Assembly: GCF_900107795.1 (NCBI RefSeq)
Contig: NZ_FNRL01000001.1
Coordinates: forward strand, 1 to 58,048
Reading direction: 5' to 3'
Origin: Chitinophaga terrae (ex Kim and Jung 2007)
GTDB taxonomy: Bacteria > Bacteroidota > Bacteroidia > Chitinophagales > Chitinophagaceae
Length of the DNA stretch: 58,048 bases
Below, piece by piece: positions 1 through 7,483 of this stretch. Below the pieces are notes generated by a model that was not told the DNA's origin, searched no databases, and worked only from the letters and a program-made list of their open reading frames with translations. The translations under genes and the position numbers were made by a program. How positions within the stretch are numbered: position 1 is the stretch's first letter; every line of letters starts with the position of its first letter.

Positions 1-4
1 AAGT

Positions 5-413
5 GTGTTAATCGTATTAGGTGAGATTGAAATTACTTTGCAAGACGCCTGTGCGTTTAAGATTCTCAAGTGTTAATCGTATTAGGGTGAGATTGAAATT
101 TAAATAAGGGAGTGTATGATTGGGCGATAGAGAATGTGTTAATCGTATTAGGGTGAGATTGAAATCTGTTAGAGGCAATGCACGTCTGGCTGTGTAGAAA
201 GTGTTAATCGTATTAGGGTGAGATTAAAATTAAATTTAATTGTTAAACAAACAATTTGCAACGTGTTAATCGCATTAGAGTTAGATTGAAATGACACATA
301 CTCGACCAGGGGACACGCCAGCAAACGAAGCGTGTTAATCCTATCAGGTAAGATTGAAACAAAACGTTCCCGGCGCTGGCATCCCGAAGCTGGATAAATG
401 TTAATCGTAATAC
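5..413 (+). CRISPR. CRISPR array, leader-distal decaying end (6 repeats plus a partial seventh)
   Basis: A repeat of about 30 bp (begins GTGTTAATCGTATTAGGG, ends TGAGATTGAAAT) starts at 5, 70, 136, 201, 263 and 332, with a broken copy at about 399-413. Spacers are unique and 36, 36, 35, 32, 39 and 37 nt long. Copies at 70 and 136 are identical; the copy at 5 lacks one G, 201 has one change, and 263, 332 and 399 are progressively degraded. The ATTGAAA end is typical of repeats cut by Cas6, so transcription is likely rightward with the leader to the left. Decay to the right fits the old end of the array. No cas gene lies in the window; the array probably continues past the left edge. Confidence 0.9.
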
Positions 414-543
414 TACCAATTACCGCAATAATCACAACGGCAGCCGGTACAAAAATGATATTAATTGTATCACCAAACGCCTAATAAAAAGTGCGCTCAC
501 CAAACAATCCCCCCTCCCATCTGTTATCCCACAAAAAAAACAT

Positions 544-1158
544 ATGCAATCAACCCTCTTCCTCGTCCGTCACGGTCAGTCACTCTGGAACCTGGAGAAC
601 CGCTTCACTGGCTGGAAAGACATAGACCTAACGCCAACAGGCATTGCAGAAGCCGAAAAAGCAGGTATTGAATTGAAAGGCCAACACATCGATATCGCAT
701 TTACTTCTACTCTCGTACGAGCTCAACATACCCTGGATATTATACTGAAAGCCTGCGACGACCAGCAGATCCCGGTGATAAAAAATGCTGCACTCAATGA
801 ACGCTCATATGGCAATTTAGAAGGACTCAATAAAGCTGAAACTGCCAGGAAATATGGCGATGAACAAGTACATATCTGGCGCAGATCTTTCGATGTAGCC
901 CCTCCGGGAGGCGAAAGCCTTAAAGATACTTACAACAGGGTGATCCCCTATTTTGTACATACCATTTTACCATATATGAAAGAAGGCAAAAATGTATTGA
1001 TCGTCGCTCATGGCAATAGCCTTCGCTCGCTGGTTATGTTCCTCGATCAGTTGACGCCGGGACAGATCATAGATAAAGAAATTGCTACAGGGGTACCGCT
1101 TACCTATTACCTGACGGATAAACAAATGGATGGCCTTCAATATGAACCTATAAAATAA
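544..1158 (+). CDS. gpmA: 2,3-bisphosphoglycerate-dependent phosphoglycerate mutase
   Basis: Cytoplasmic glycolytic enzyme interconverting 3- and 2-phosphoglycerate. The 204-residue protein has the histidine phosphatase signature RHGQS at residues 9-13 (His10 is the expected phosphorylated residue), the NRFTGW substrate loop at about 19-24, the acid motif NERSYG with Glu86, and the second histidine in VAHGNS (His156). It is shorter than the classical E. coli enzyme of about 250 residues, matching the short form common in Bacteroidota. The ATG at 544 fits the family N terminus. It stands alone between the CRISPR array and a convergent operon and ends at a strong hairpin. Family certain; the exact symbol rests on homology. 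Confidence 0.93.
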   Translation: MQSTLFLVRHGQSLWNLENRFTGWKDIDLTPTGIAEAEKAGIELKGQHIDIAFTSTLVRAQHTLDIILKACDDQQIPVIKNAALNERSYGNLEGLNKAETARKYGDEQVHIWRRSFDVAPPGGESLKDTYNRVIPYFVHTILPYMKEGKNVLIVAHGNSLRSLVMFLDQLTPGQIIDKEIATGVPLTYYLTDKQMDGLQYEPIK

Positions 1159-1165
1159 AACAAGA

Positions 1166-1193
1166 GGACGGCTCATAAGCAATTGAGCCGTCC
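1166..1193. terminator. Bidirectional hairpin between convergent genes
   Basis: A perfect 10-bp stem (GGACGGCTCA / TGAGCCGTCC) with an 8-nt loop lies 8 nt after the gpmA stop and 11 nt before the stop of the convergent gene. It can end transcription from both sides. The T-run is weak on either strand. Confidence 0.75.
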
Positions 1194-1203
1194 CCACTCC
1201 TAA

Positions 1204-1698
1204 CTAAATCGATAAAAAAACATCCACCGTCGCATTCGCCCAATCCCAGCTTCTCGCATCATACACCTCAAAATCAAATTTGTAACCACGGGAAATATCC
1301 GAACTCCATATCTCACGCCATTTATCTGCTACGCAATCCGGCATTTTACCCTGCGCTGTTAATTTGTTGTATTCCCCTTCCGGGATAAACAAATGTTCCA
1401 TGCCTTCGGGAACGGCCGATTCATCATTTACCCGGCTACCGATGAAGTAGGCGTAAGGCGCAGTATGATCACTGTCGTAGTCATAGTATACGGCATATAC
1501 TTCCTCCCCCGCTTTCTCTTTTACTTTTGCTGCATAATTTCCCTGTTGAAATTCCTGCCACAGGTTACCGCAATCAATGGCTGACTGACCATTGGCATTA
1601 GTGGTTTTTCCTTTAAGTTTGATTCCCGCTAGATGGAACCCTGGTTGTTTAACTATACTCATTGTGTTATTGGGATTAAGAACATCAAAAGTATTCAA
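1204..1698 (-). CDS. GyrI-like / AraC effector-binding domain protein
   Basis: The 164 residues look like a stand-alone effector-binding domain of the GyrI/Cass2 type, which binds small hydrophobic or cationic ligands in BmrR/Rob-like proteins. Typical elements are the opening beta strand FHLAGIKLKG, a central EEVYAVYYDYDS strand, and the late aromatic segment VYDARSWDWANATVDVFLSI. No DNA-binding domain is present. A second ATG 36 nt downstream (MSIVKQPGF) is an alternative start. It is 28 nt after the upstream SDR stop on the same strand, so it is likely the last gene of the 3161-1204 operon. The role in ligand sensing or sequestration is inferred. Confidence 0.75.
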   Translation of the reverse strand: MNTFDVLNPNNTMSIVKQPGFHLAGIKLKGKTTNANGQSAIDCGNLWQEFQQGNYAAKVKEKAGEEVYAVYYDYDSDHTAPYAYFIGSRVNDESAVPEGMEHLFIPEGEYNKLTAQGKMPDCVADKWREIWSSDISRGYKFDFEVYDARSWDWANATVDVFLSI

Positions 1699-1726
1699 TT
1701 ATTCCTTACTCCCAATTATTAAATAG

Positions 1727-2476
1727 CTAGCCGGCAGATATGCCGCCATCAATCGCCAGGGCGGCGCCGGTGATCATCTTGGAGTTATCGGATAACAGGA
1801 AGCCAATAAAAGGCACGATGTCTTCAACGGTCGACACGCGGCCTAACGGCATGGTAGCTGCAATCTGTTCCAGCAGCCCAGGAGTTCTGTTAATCCCAGC
1901 CAGCCACTGCTCTGTAGCCAGGGCGCTTATCACGAGCGCGTTCACCCTTACCTGGTTGCCGGCATATTCGAGTGCTGCAGCCTTGGTTAGGCCAATCACG
2001 CCATGCTTCGCAGCTACGTAAGCGGCTATACCTTTTCCCACTCCCTTTACTCCGGCAGTACTGGCTGTGTTAAGTATACTTCCGCCGGTTGCTTTCATAG
2101 CCTGTATTTCATGTTTCAGTGCATAGAAAGTCCCGGTTAGATTAACGTTTATGCTATCCGTGAACTGCGTCGCGGAAGTAGCGTCCAGCGGTGAAAAATA
2201 ATGATTGCCGCCGGCGTTGTTGAAAGCGGCATCCAAACGGCCATACAGTTTGATAGCAGTATTCACCGCCTGCGCTACCTGTTTCTCGTCTGTTACGTCT
2301 GCCTGTATAAAAGTGGCTTCCCCGTTTGTTGAGCGGATTTCCTTTTCAACTTCTTCTCCTTCCTTCTTTCTTCTTCCGCAAAAAACAATCCTGGCGCCCA
2401 GGCCTGCCAAAGCCTTTGCCGTGGCGGCCCCTAAACCGGAGGTGGCGCCGGTGATCATAATTACTTTGTCTTTCAT
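1727..2476 (-). CDS. SDR family NAD(P)-dependent oxidoreductase
   Basis: Classical short-chain dehydrogenase of 249 residues. It has the cofactor motif TGATSGLG at about residues 9-16, the NNAG structural motif at about 90, a catalytic serine in NTASTAGVKG, and the YVAAK active-site Tyr/Lys pair at about 152-156. The C-terminal GAALAIDGGISAG is typical of the FabG-like branch. RKK at the end of the second strand region may favour NADP(H). It starts 1 nt after the stop of the membrane protein gene, so the two are cotranscribed, probably under the palindrome at 3209-3227. The substrate cannot be read from sequence. Confidence 0.9.
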   Translation of the reverse strand: MKDKVIMITGATSGLGAATAKALAGLGARIVFCGRRKKEGEEVEKEIRSTNGEATFIQADVTDEKQVAQAVNTAIKLYGRLDAAFNNAGGNHYFSPLDATSATQFTDSINVNLTGTFYALKHEIQAMKATGGSILNTASTAGVKGVGKGIAAYVAAKHGVIGLTKAAALEYAGNQVRVNALVISALATEQWLAGINRTPGLLEQIAATMPLGRVSTVEDIVPFIGFLLSDNSKMITGAALAIDGGISAG

Positions 2477-2477
2477 A

Positions 2478-3161
2478 CTATTGTCTGTTTTTAGTGATGG
2501 TAAAACCGGTAGCTATCAGCCAGATGTAAGAACCGAAGCGGGCAACGGGCAACAGTATCATCAGCGGTGGAAACAATAAACTTAAAGTGGAGAGTTCCGC
2601 GATGGCAGCCAGGATAAGTCCTAACCAGGCGACCCATTTAGGAGTGTATTTTCCGAATAAACAGGGAACTGCAATACCAGCCATCAGTAGGCCCAACGCT
2701 ACAACCTGCGCCACTCCTCCCGTTGCAAAACCAAATAACTGGATAGCGTGCATGGTCGCCAGATCATCTGCTACGCCAGGCTGTACCAGCACCCAGCTAC
2801 ACAATGCCGACAGGGTCATAAACACTGATGCGGCTATACCGCCAAATAAAGCGATGCTTACTCCTGTAACATTTACCCCCAGGAAACTCAGCCTGCTGGT
2901 AACGGCAGCGGTAAATAATCCCAGCGGTACGGCTGCGCCAAATTGCAGGAAGGCGCTATACCGGGTCGCATCTGTAAACGTAAACAGCCGATGCTGCGCC
3001 TCCGCCAGCGGCACAAAAGGATTCGGGAATCCCATACCTTTTGTTAGTATCCCAAGAAGCATCAGGCTGCCCGCAAAAAGTGAAACATGTACTATCGCCA
3101 GGATGCCGGGATGCGGGCCCCTGTGTTTATCAAACGGCGAATAAATAGAAGAAACAGACAT
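2478..3161 (-). CDS. Multi-pass membrane protein (DUF4386-like)
   Basis: The 227-residue protein has about six hydrophobic spans (around residues 20-42, 70-92, 98-122, 138-165, 172-192 and 200-220) and no enzymatic motif. The pattern resembles the DUF4386 membrane family of unknown function; this is from general appearance and not certain. It is the first gene of a leftward operon with an SDR and a GyrI-like protein. The near-perfect palindrome 48 nt upstream suggests control by the winged-helix regulator at 3249-3533. Confidence 0.7.
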   Translation of the reverse strand: MSVSSIYSPFDKHRGPHPGILAIVHVSLFAGSLMLLGILTKGMGFPNPFVPLAEAQHRLFTFTDATRYSAFLQFGAAVPLGLFTAAVTSRLSFLGVNVTGVSIALFGGIAASVFMTLSALCSWVLVQPGVADDLATMHAIQLFGFATGGVAQVVALGLLMAGIAVPCLFGKYTPKWVAWLGLILAAIAELSTLSLLFPPLMILLPVARFGSYIWLIATGFTITKNRQ

Positions 3162-3208
3162 AAAACTGGTTTATGGTTAGATAATGGATAAGCATTTTAT
3201 CATTAATG

Positions 3209-3227
3209 TAGTTTATATTATAAACTA
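3209..3227. promoter_or_regulatory. Palindromic operator upstream of the membrane protein/SDR operon
   Basis: TAGTTTATA-T-TATAAACTA is a perfect inverted repeat with 9-bp arms, about 48 bp upstream of the ATG at 3161. A near copy (three differences) lies at 4151-4169 upstream of the gene pair that includes a winged-helix regulator. Two copies before two neighbouring operons point to a shared repressor site. Confidence 0.75.
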
Positions 3228-3248
3228 AATAGGTAAAAAAAATCTGCA

Positions 3249-3533
3249 CTATAAATGCAGGTATTTTTTTATGTCCTCCACATACTTCTCAAAAGCTTTA
3301 CGCCCCTTATCTGTCAGTTTGCAAATAGTATGCGGATAGTTGCCTTTAAATGTTTTGATGACTTCAATGTACTTAGCTTCACTGAGCTTCCTGATCTGCT
3401 GGCTCAAATTTCCCTGGGTAGTTTGTGTGATCTCCATCAGGTAACTGAAATCCGCCTGCTTCACCTTTACCAATGCCGATACGATAGCCAGTCGCACAGG
3501 CGTGCTTAACACAGGATCTAAGCCATTATACAT
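3249..3533 (-). CDS. Winged-helix transcriptional regulator (MarR/ArsR-like, single domain)
   Basis: A 94-residue protein made of one winged helix-turn-helix domain: helices around LSTPVRLAIVSALVK, the reading helix around TQGNLSQQIRKLSEAKYIEV, then a beta wing with the KGNYPHTICKLTDKGRKAF segment. This matches the small winged-helix family (PF13601 type) of Bacteroidota, which is usually encoded beside a membrane protein, as here (5 nt gap to 3539-4114). It likely represses its own operon and the 3161 operon through the two palindromes at 4151-4169 and 3209-3227. The effector is unknown. Confidence 0.87.
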   Translation of the reverse strand: MYNGLDPVLSTPVRLAIVSALVKVKQADFSYLMEITQTTQGNLSQQIRKLSEAKYIEVIKTFKGNYPHTICKLTDKGRKAFEKYVEDIKKYLHL

Positions 3534-3538
3534 TTCGT

Positions 3539-4114
3539 TTATGCGGTTTTTGAATATTTAAGTAAATAACCAGGCGCCAGGTAGCCGCCTAACACTGCTA
3601 TCCCCTGCAACAGCGGCTTTGCCGCATCATTTACCATCACGCTGCCAAGCGCCAGCAACAAGAATAATATGCCCCCTGCTATCAACGGTTTAAAACGCAT
3701 CACCAGGCCGGAAACCATCGTGCCTATGCCGCCCAGCAACAAGGTATACGTAAAAGGCGCCTGTTTCATCAGCAAACTGATCGCCACTACCAACAGGAAA
3801 CAAATCCCTATCGTGAGCCACATTTGCTTCAGGAACCAGTTCAACCAGGTTTCTGTACCGGCTTTCATTCCCCTGAAATACCGGAGGGTCCAGACCCCCC
3901 CGCTGACTACGGCCACCGGGAAGGGAATAAAATACAACCTGAAGTCTGTAAACGTATGTAAAACATAAAACAACACACTGGCCCCGGCTATCAGCCAGCC
4001 CCAAAGCAAAAAGCAACTGCTCATCGCTCTGATATTGTCTTTCGTTTTTGCAATAGTATCTGTTATGATCCTCAGACTTTGCTCCGGATCCAGCTTCATT
4101 TCATTTGCTTCCAT
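3539..4114 (-). CDS. Membrane protein paired with a winged-helix regulator
   Basis: 191 residues with a soluble N-terminal helix (about 1-30) and five or six membrane spans (about 33-53, 58-76, 95-116, 121-137, 143-160, 163-182). No catalytic motif is seen. In Bacteroidota this type of membrane protein commonly precedes a small winged-helix regulator and may act as its sensor or anchor; that role is inference. The operon starts from a well-formed promoter at 4139-4170 into which the palindromic operator is inserted. Confidence 0.75.
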   Translation of the reverse strand: MEANEMKLDPEQSLRIITDTIAKTKDNIRAMSSCFLLWGWLIAGASVLFYVLHTFTDFRLYFIPFPVAVVSGGVWTLRYFRGMKAGTETWLNWFLKQMWLTIGICFLLVVAISLLMKQAPFTYTLLLGGIGTMVSGLVMRFKPLIAGGILFLLLALGSVMVNDAAKPLLQGIAVLGGYLAPGYLLKYSKTA

Positions 4115-4138
4115 GAAGTAGCTTTTAGGGTTCAGTTA

Positions 4139-4170
4139 CAAATATAAATATAGTTTACGTTATAAACCAA
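4139..4170 (-). promoter_or_regulatory. Bacteroidota promoter with an embedded palindromic operator
   Basis: On the minus strand a TTTG (-33) is followed after 21 nt by TATATTTG (matches TAnnTTTG, -7; top-strand positions 4146-4139). Between the two lies TAGTTTACG-T-TATAAACCA (4151-4169), the relaxed copy of the perfect palindrome at 3209-3227. A repressor bound here would block polymerase, so the membrane protein/regulator pair is probably autorepressed. Confidence 0.75.
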
Positions 4171-4205
4171 ATTATTTTTTCTGTCATTCTGCGTAACTTA
4201 ATTGC

Positions 4206-5057
4206 ATGGAACAACGTAATATACAACCAGATAACACCGCCGTAAGAACAGCATTGTGGAGGGCCATGCACCTGCTGGCCGACGCGCCTCCGCACGTGAT
4301 CGAAGACAATGTAGGACTGCAACTGATCGCGCCCGACGAAGGCTGGCAGAAACGACCCGATATGGACCCTTCGTTTACCAGGCGATTAAGAGCATCTATT
4401 GTTGCACGCGCCCGGTTTATTGAAGACCTGATCATCGCCGAACAGGAACGCGGCATCACACAATACGTGATACTTGGCGCCGGGCTCGACACCTTCGCCC
4501 AACGCCGGCCTGATATCGCAGCACGACTCCAGGTATATGAAATTGACCAACCCGACACCCAGACCTGGAAACAGCAACGGCTAAACGAATCAGGCTATGG
4601 CATCCCGGAATGGCTGCATTTTGTCTCCGTTAATTTCGAAACCAGCTCCTGGTGGGATGCGCTCCTGGCTTCGGGATTTGATGTGAACCGGCCTGCCGTT
4701 GTAGTTTGCACTGGCGTCACACTCTATTTAACAAGAGAGGCCATTACCTCCACCCTTAAACAATTATCTGCACTGGCCCCCGGCTCCAAACTGGCTATCA
4801 CTTTTTACCTGCCCCTGGAACTGATGGACCAGGAAGACCAATTCCTGCAACAGATAGCAATTAAAGGCGCCAGGGAAGCGGGAACACCCTTTATCAGCTT
4901 CTTCTCCCCGGACGAAATTATTGCACTGGGTAAAGAAACAGGATTGAAGAACCTGGAAACCGTGTCGACACGCGACCTGCAGACCGTATATTTTTCTGGC
5001 CGGGAAGACCAGCTTGCCCCTGCAAGCGGGGAAATTTTCCTGCTGGCAACTACTTAA
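4206..5057 (+). CDS. Class I SAM-dependent methyltransferase (LCMT / TIGR00027 type)
   Basis: 283-residue methyltransferase of the leucine carboxyl methyltransferase-like family. The SAM motif is YVILGAGLDTFAQRRP at about residues 80-95. The acidic end of the second strand is in VYEIDQPDTQTWKQ. The conserved FVSVNFE and VVVCTGVTLYLTREA segments follow. In this bacterial family the acceptors are largely unknown; some members methylate carboxylates of small molecules. It is 27 nt upstream of an ANT(6)-like gene on the same strand and may be cotranscribed with it. Confidence 0.87.
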   Translation: MEQRNIQPDNTAVRTALWRAMHLLADAPPHVIEDNVGLQLIAPDEGWQKRPDMDPSFTRRLRASIVARARFIEDLIIAEQERGITQYVILGAGLDTFAQRRPDIAARLQVYEIDQPDTQTWKQQRLNESGYGIPEWLHFVSVNFETSSWWDALLASGFDVNRPAVVVCTGVTLYLTREAITSTLKQLSALAPGSKLAITFYLPLELMDQEDQFLQQIAIKGAREAGTPFISFFSPDEIIALGKETGLKNLETVSTRDLQTVYFSGREDQLAPASGEIFLLATT

Positions 5058-5083
5058 TCTATATAATTATTTTATAGCAAAAA

Positions 5084-5974
5084 ATGCAGGCAAGAGACGA
5101 AAAATTACAGGCGATCATCAACTGGGCACAGGAGAATGAAGATATAAGAGCGGCATTGCTTACCAGTTCATTGGTGAACCCACTGGCACGGGTAGACGAC
5201 TTCAGCGACCTGGATATCGAACTGGTATTCGAAGATATCAATCCCTATGTTTCAGATAACCGGTGGCTATCCCTCTTCGGTACGCCTATTTCTTCCGTAG
5301 AAGAAGATGAAACCTGTTTTGACGGCAAACATGCTATGAAAATGGTGTTGTATGACGACCACGTAAAAGTGGATTTCAAACTCTATAAAAGATCCACATT
5401 CCTGGAAGATATACAGGCGGATGAGCTACATGAAGACTGGGATGTAGGTTATAAAGTATTGCTGGATAAAGATGGCTTGACCAGGGAACTGAAGCCTCCA
5501 ACCCGACAGTCGGTTATCATCAAAAAACCTACTGAAAAAAAGTACAACCAGGTGATGAATGATTTCTGGTGGGATACCACCTATGTAGCCAAATGCCTGG
5601 CAAGGGACGAGATCTTTTATGCCAAGTTCATGTCAGAAAGCATACTGCGGATCGATTACCTGGTTCAGATACTGGAATGGTATATAGCCAGTGAACATAA
5701 CTGGAATATTACCACTAACAAATATGGGCGGTATTTTAAAAGATATTTGTCTGCCGATCAATGGCAACAGGTAGAGAGAACATTCTCCGGCAGCCGGCTG
5801 GAAGATAACTGGAACGCCCTGTTTGCCTTTGCCGATGTTGTGCATTACTATGGTACGCGCCTGGCGGAAAAGCTGGGATATACCTACCCGTTAGCGCATG
5901 AACTGAATGTAAGGAAGTATTTGGAGCATACCAGGAGTTTGTCGTCTGTTAAAGCCGCCCGGTCCGCCGAATAG
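5084..5974 (+). CDS. Aminoglycoside 6-adenylyltransferase-like protein (ANT(6) family)
   Basis: 296 residues matching the streptomycin 6-adenylyltransferase family from end to end. A nucleotidyltransferase core has DDFSDLDIELVF with metal-binding aspartates at about 40-46 and a later VKVDFKLY strand. The helical C-terminal half contains NDFWWDTTYVAKCLARDE and YFKRYLSADQW, as in AadE/AadK. In resistance enzymes the first motif reads GSR; here it is LLTSSLVN, so the glycine and arginine are replaced. It may be an intrinsic, weak or altered enzyme. The gene sits between a methyltransferase and an AraC gene, not in a mobile element. Confidence 0.85.
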   Translation: MQARDEKLQAIINWAQENEDIRAALLTSSLVNPLARVDDFSDLDIELVFEDINPYVSDNRWLSLFGTPISSVEEDETCFDGKHAMKMVLYDDHVKVDFKLYKRSTFLEDIQADELHEDWDVGYKVLLDKDGLTRELKPPTRQSVIIKKPTEKKYNQVMNDFWWDTTYVAKCLARDEIFYAKFMSESILRIDYLVQILEWYIASEHNWNITTNKYGRYFKRYLSADQWQQVERTFSGSRLEDNWNALFAFADVVHYYGTRLAEKLGYTYPLAHELNVRKYLEHTRSLSSVKAARSAE

Positions 5975-5998
5975 GCTTTCTTTCATATCTTCGCGGTA

Positions 5999-6016
5999 CC
6001 CGGCCTGCGGGCCGGG
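5999..6016 (+). other. GC-rich hairpin in the leader of the AraC gene
   Basis: CCCGGCC-TGCG-GGCCGGG, a perfect 7-bp stem with a 4-nt loop, lies between the ANT(6)-like stop (5974) and the AraC ATG (6033). It could be a weak terminator for the upstream gene (followed by ATTAAACTTT) or a leader structure of the regulator. Confidence 0.5.
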
Positions 6017-6032
6017 ATTAAACTTTCGGGGA

Positions 6033-6902
6033 ATGAGAAACCAGGTATTCGAATCCAACTACAAGAAATTCGGTATGATCCAGCTGAACCAGCAAACCCT
6101 GGATCATGTAAATACAGCACAGTATAAGCCTTATATCAAAGTATTGTACCTGCCGGCAGGATATGCGCTGACCGTGGATTTCCGGCAATTTACCACCACG
6201 CAGCCCAGTTTGTTCTTTATCCACTTCAACCAGCATATACAGATAGAAAAAGCCGGGAAGCAGCCGGGCTATTTCATTTACTACAACCGGGATTTCTACT
6301 GTGTGCAGATCCACGACGAGGAAGTAGCCTGCGATGGTTTGTTGTTCAACAACATCTATAATCAACCTATGACGGAGTTGCCGCCGCGGGAAGACAAGAT
6401 CGTCACGGAAGCATTCGGGGAGATCAGCGCAGAACTGGACTCAGAAGAAAGCACCCGGGAAGAAATGATACGCACCTATTTAAAACAGGTGATCATCCGC
6501 GCTACCAGGCTATGGAAACAACAACAGCTTGGCAGCCTGGAATCTGCTCCCAGCGCGGAAATTGAGTTCTTTCGCCACTTCAGCCGCCTGGTCGACATCC
6601 ACTTCAGGGAAAAACACGGCGTAATGGACTACGCCGATCTCCTGGCCATCGCCCCTAAAACACTATCCAAGAAATTCAATAAACTGAACCTGAGCCAACC
6701 TAACGATATCATTAAAGACCGCATTCTCCTGGAAGCCAAACGGCTGCTGGTGTATTCCTCTCTCAGCATCAAGGAAATAGCCTATAACCTGGGATATGAT
6801 GATCCCGCCTATTTCAACCGCCTTTTTACCAACCGCATAGGCGCCACGCCTGCAGCTTTCCGCAAACAATACAACGGAACCCGGGAGGTCATTTCTGAAT
6901 AA
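6033..6902 (+). CDS. AraC family transcriptional regulator
   Basis: 289 residues. An N-terminal beta-rich ligand domain (about 1-150) is followed by a linker and an AraC double helix-turn-helix at about 185-280. The second HTH carries the family signature SIKEIAYNLGYDDPAYFNRLFTNRIGATPAAFRK in two adjoining blocks. The N-terminal domain resembles the HTH proteins that sense small molecules in Bacteroidota, not a classical AraC sugar domain. It lies between the ANT(6)-like gene and the OsmC/esterase genes and may control the latter from the promoter at 6973-6980. A short hairpin (TTTCCC-TTCG-GGGGAAA) follows the stop. Confidence 0.9.
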   Translation: MRNQVFESNYKKFGMIQLNQQTLDHVNTAQYKPYIKVLYLPAGYALTVDFRQFTTTQPSLFFIHFNQHIQIEKAGKQPGYFIYYNRDFYCVQIHDEEVACDGLLFNNIYNQPMTELPPREDKIVTEAFGEISAELDSEESTREEMIRTYLKQVIIRATRLWKQQQLGSLESAPSAEIEFFRHFSRLVDIHFREKHGVMDYADLLAIAPKTLSKKFNKLNLSQPNDIIKDRILLEAKRLLVYSSLSIKEIAYNLGYDDPAYFNRLFTNRIGATPAAFRKQYNGTREVISE

Positions 6903-6972
6903 ATTTCCCTTCGGGGGAAAAATGTACAATTTTAATCCACCTTCTGATATTGAAGATGGAATCGCCACGCCC

Positions 6973-6980
6973 TAGCTTTG
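6973..6980 (+). promoter_or_regulatory. Promoter -7 box for the OsmC-like gene
   Basis: TAGCTTTG is an exact match to the Bacteroidota -7 consensus TAnnTTTG, 35 nt before the ATG at 7016. No clear -33 TTTG is seen at the expected distance, so an activator may be needed. Confidence 0.55.
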
Positions 6981-7015
6981 CATTATCAAATCACTCAAAC
7001 ACAAAAACGAACAAT

Positions 7016-7429
7016 ATGAAACGCAAAGCATTGGCCGTATGGAACGGCGACATTAAAAACGGCAACGGACATCTTACCACCGGCAGCACTGTATTAAACC
7101 AAACACAGTATTCTTTCAACAGCCGCTTTGCAGACGGCATAGGCACCAACCCTGAAGAGCTGCTGGCAGCGGCCCATGCAGGCTGCTTCACTATGAAACT
7201 GAGCCTCGACCTCACAACTGCCGGTTTTGTTCCCGAATCGCTGGAAACTTCTTCCGTAGTAACACTGGAAAACGGCAGGATCACGCTCTCTGAGCTAACA
7301 CTCACCGCAAAAGTTCCCGCGATCTCAGAAGAACAATTCCAGGAAATTGCCCGCAATGCCGAAAAAACCTGCCCTGTCAGCCAGGCTTTCAATTTCAATA
7401 TTACCCTTCAGGCGAAATTAGTACAATAA
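7016..7429 (+). CDS. OsmC/Ohr family peroxide reductase
   Basis: 137-residue OsmC-type protein, about the usual family length. It reduces organic or hydrogen peroxides with a two-cysteine centre; both expected cysteines are present, in AAHAGCFTMKL (about residue 60) and EKTCPVSQAF (about 124). The EELLAAAHAGCF block is diagnostic of the OsmC subgroup. The ATG at 7016 is chosen because it follows the promoter at 6973-6980 and matches the family start (MKRKALAVWNG); an upstream in-frame ATG at 6950 would place the promoter inside the gene. It is followed after 54 nt by a secreted esterase. Confidence 0.9.
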   Translation: MKRKALAVWNGDIKNGNGHLTTGSTVLNQTQYSFNSRFADGIGTNPEELLAAAHAGCFTMKLSLDLTTAGFVPESLETSSVVTLENGRITLSELTLTAKVPAISEEQFQEIARNAEKTCPVSQAFNFNITLQAKLVQ

Positions 7430-7483
7430 CAACCATTCATATCATCTACCTTATTATTTAATTAACGTTAAACGGAACCTTTT

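Noticed and set aside
169..435. Open frame on the minus strand across the CRISPR repeats
   Set aside because: It is built from repeats and spacers and has no protein-like features.
6950..7015. Upstream ATG for the OsmC-like gene
   Set aside because: It precedes the TAGCTTTG promoter box and adds a low-complexity leader.
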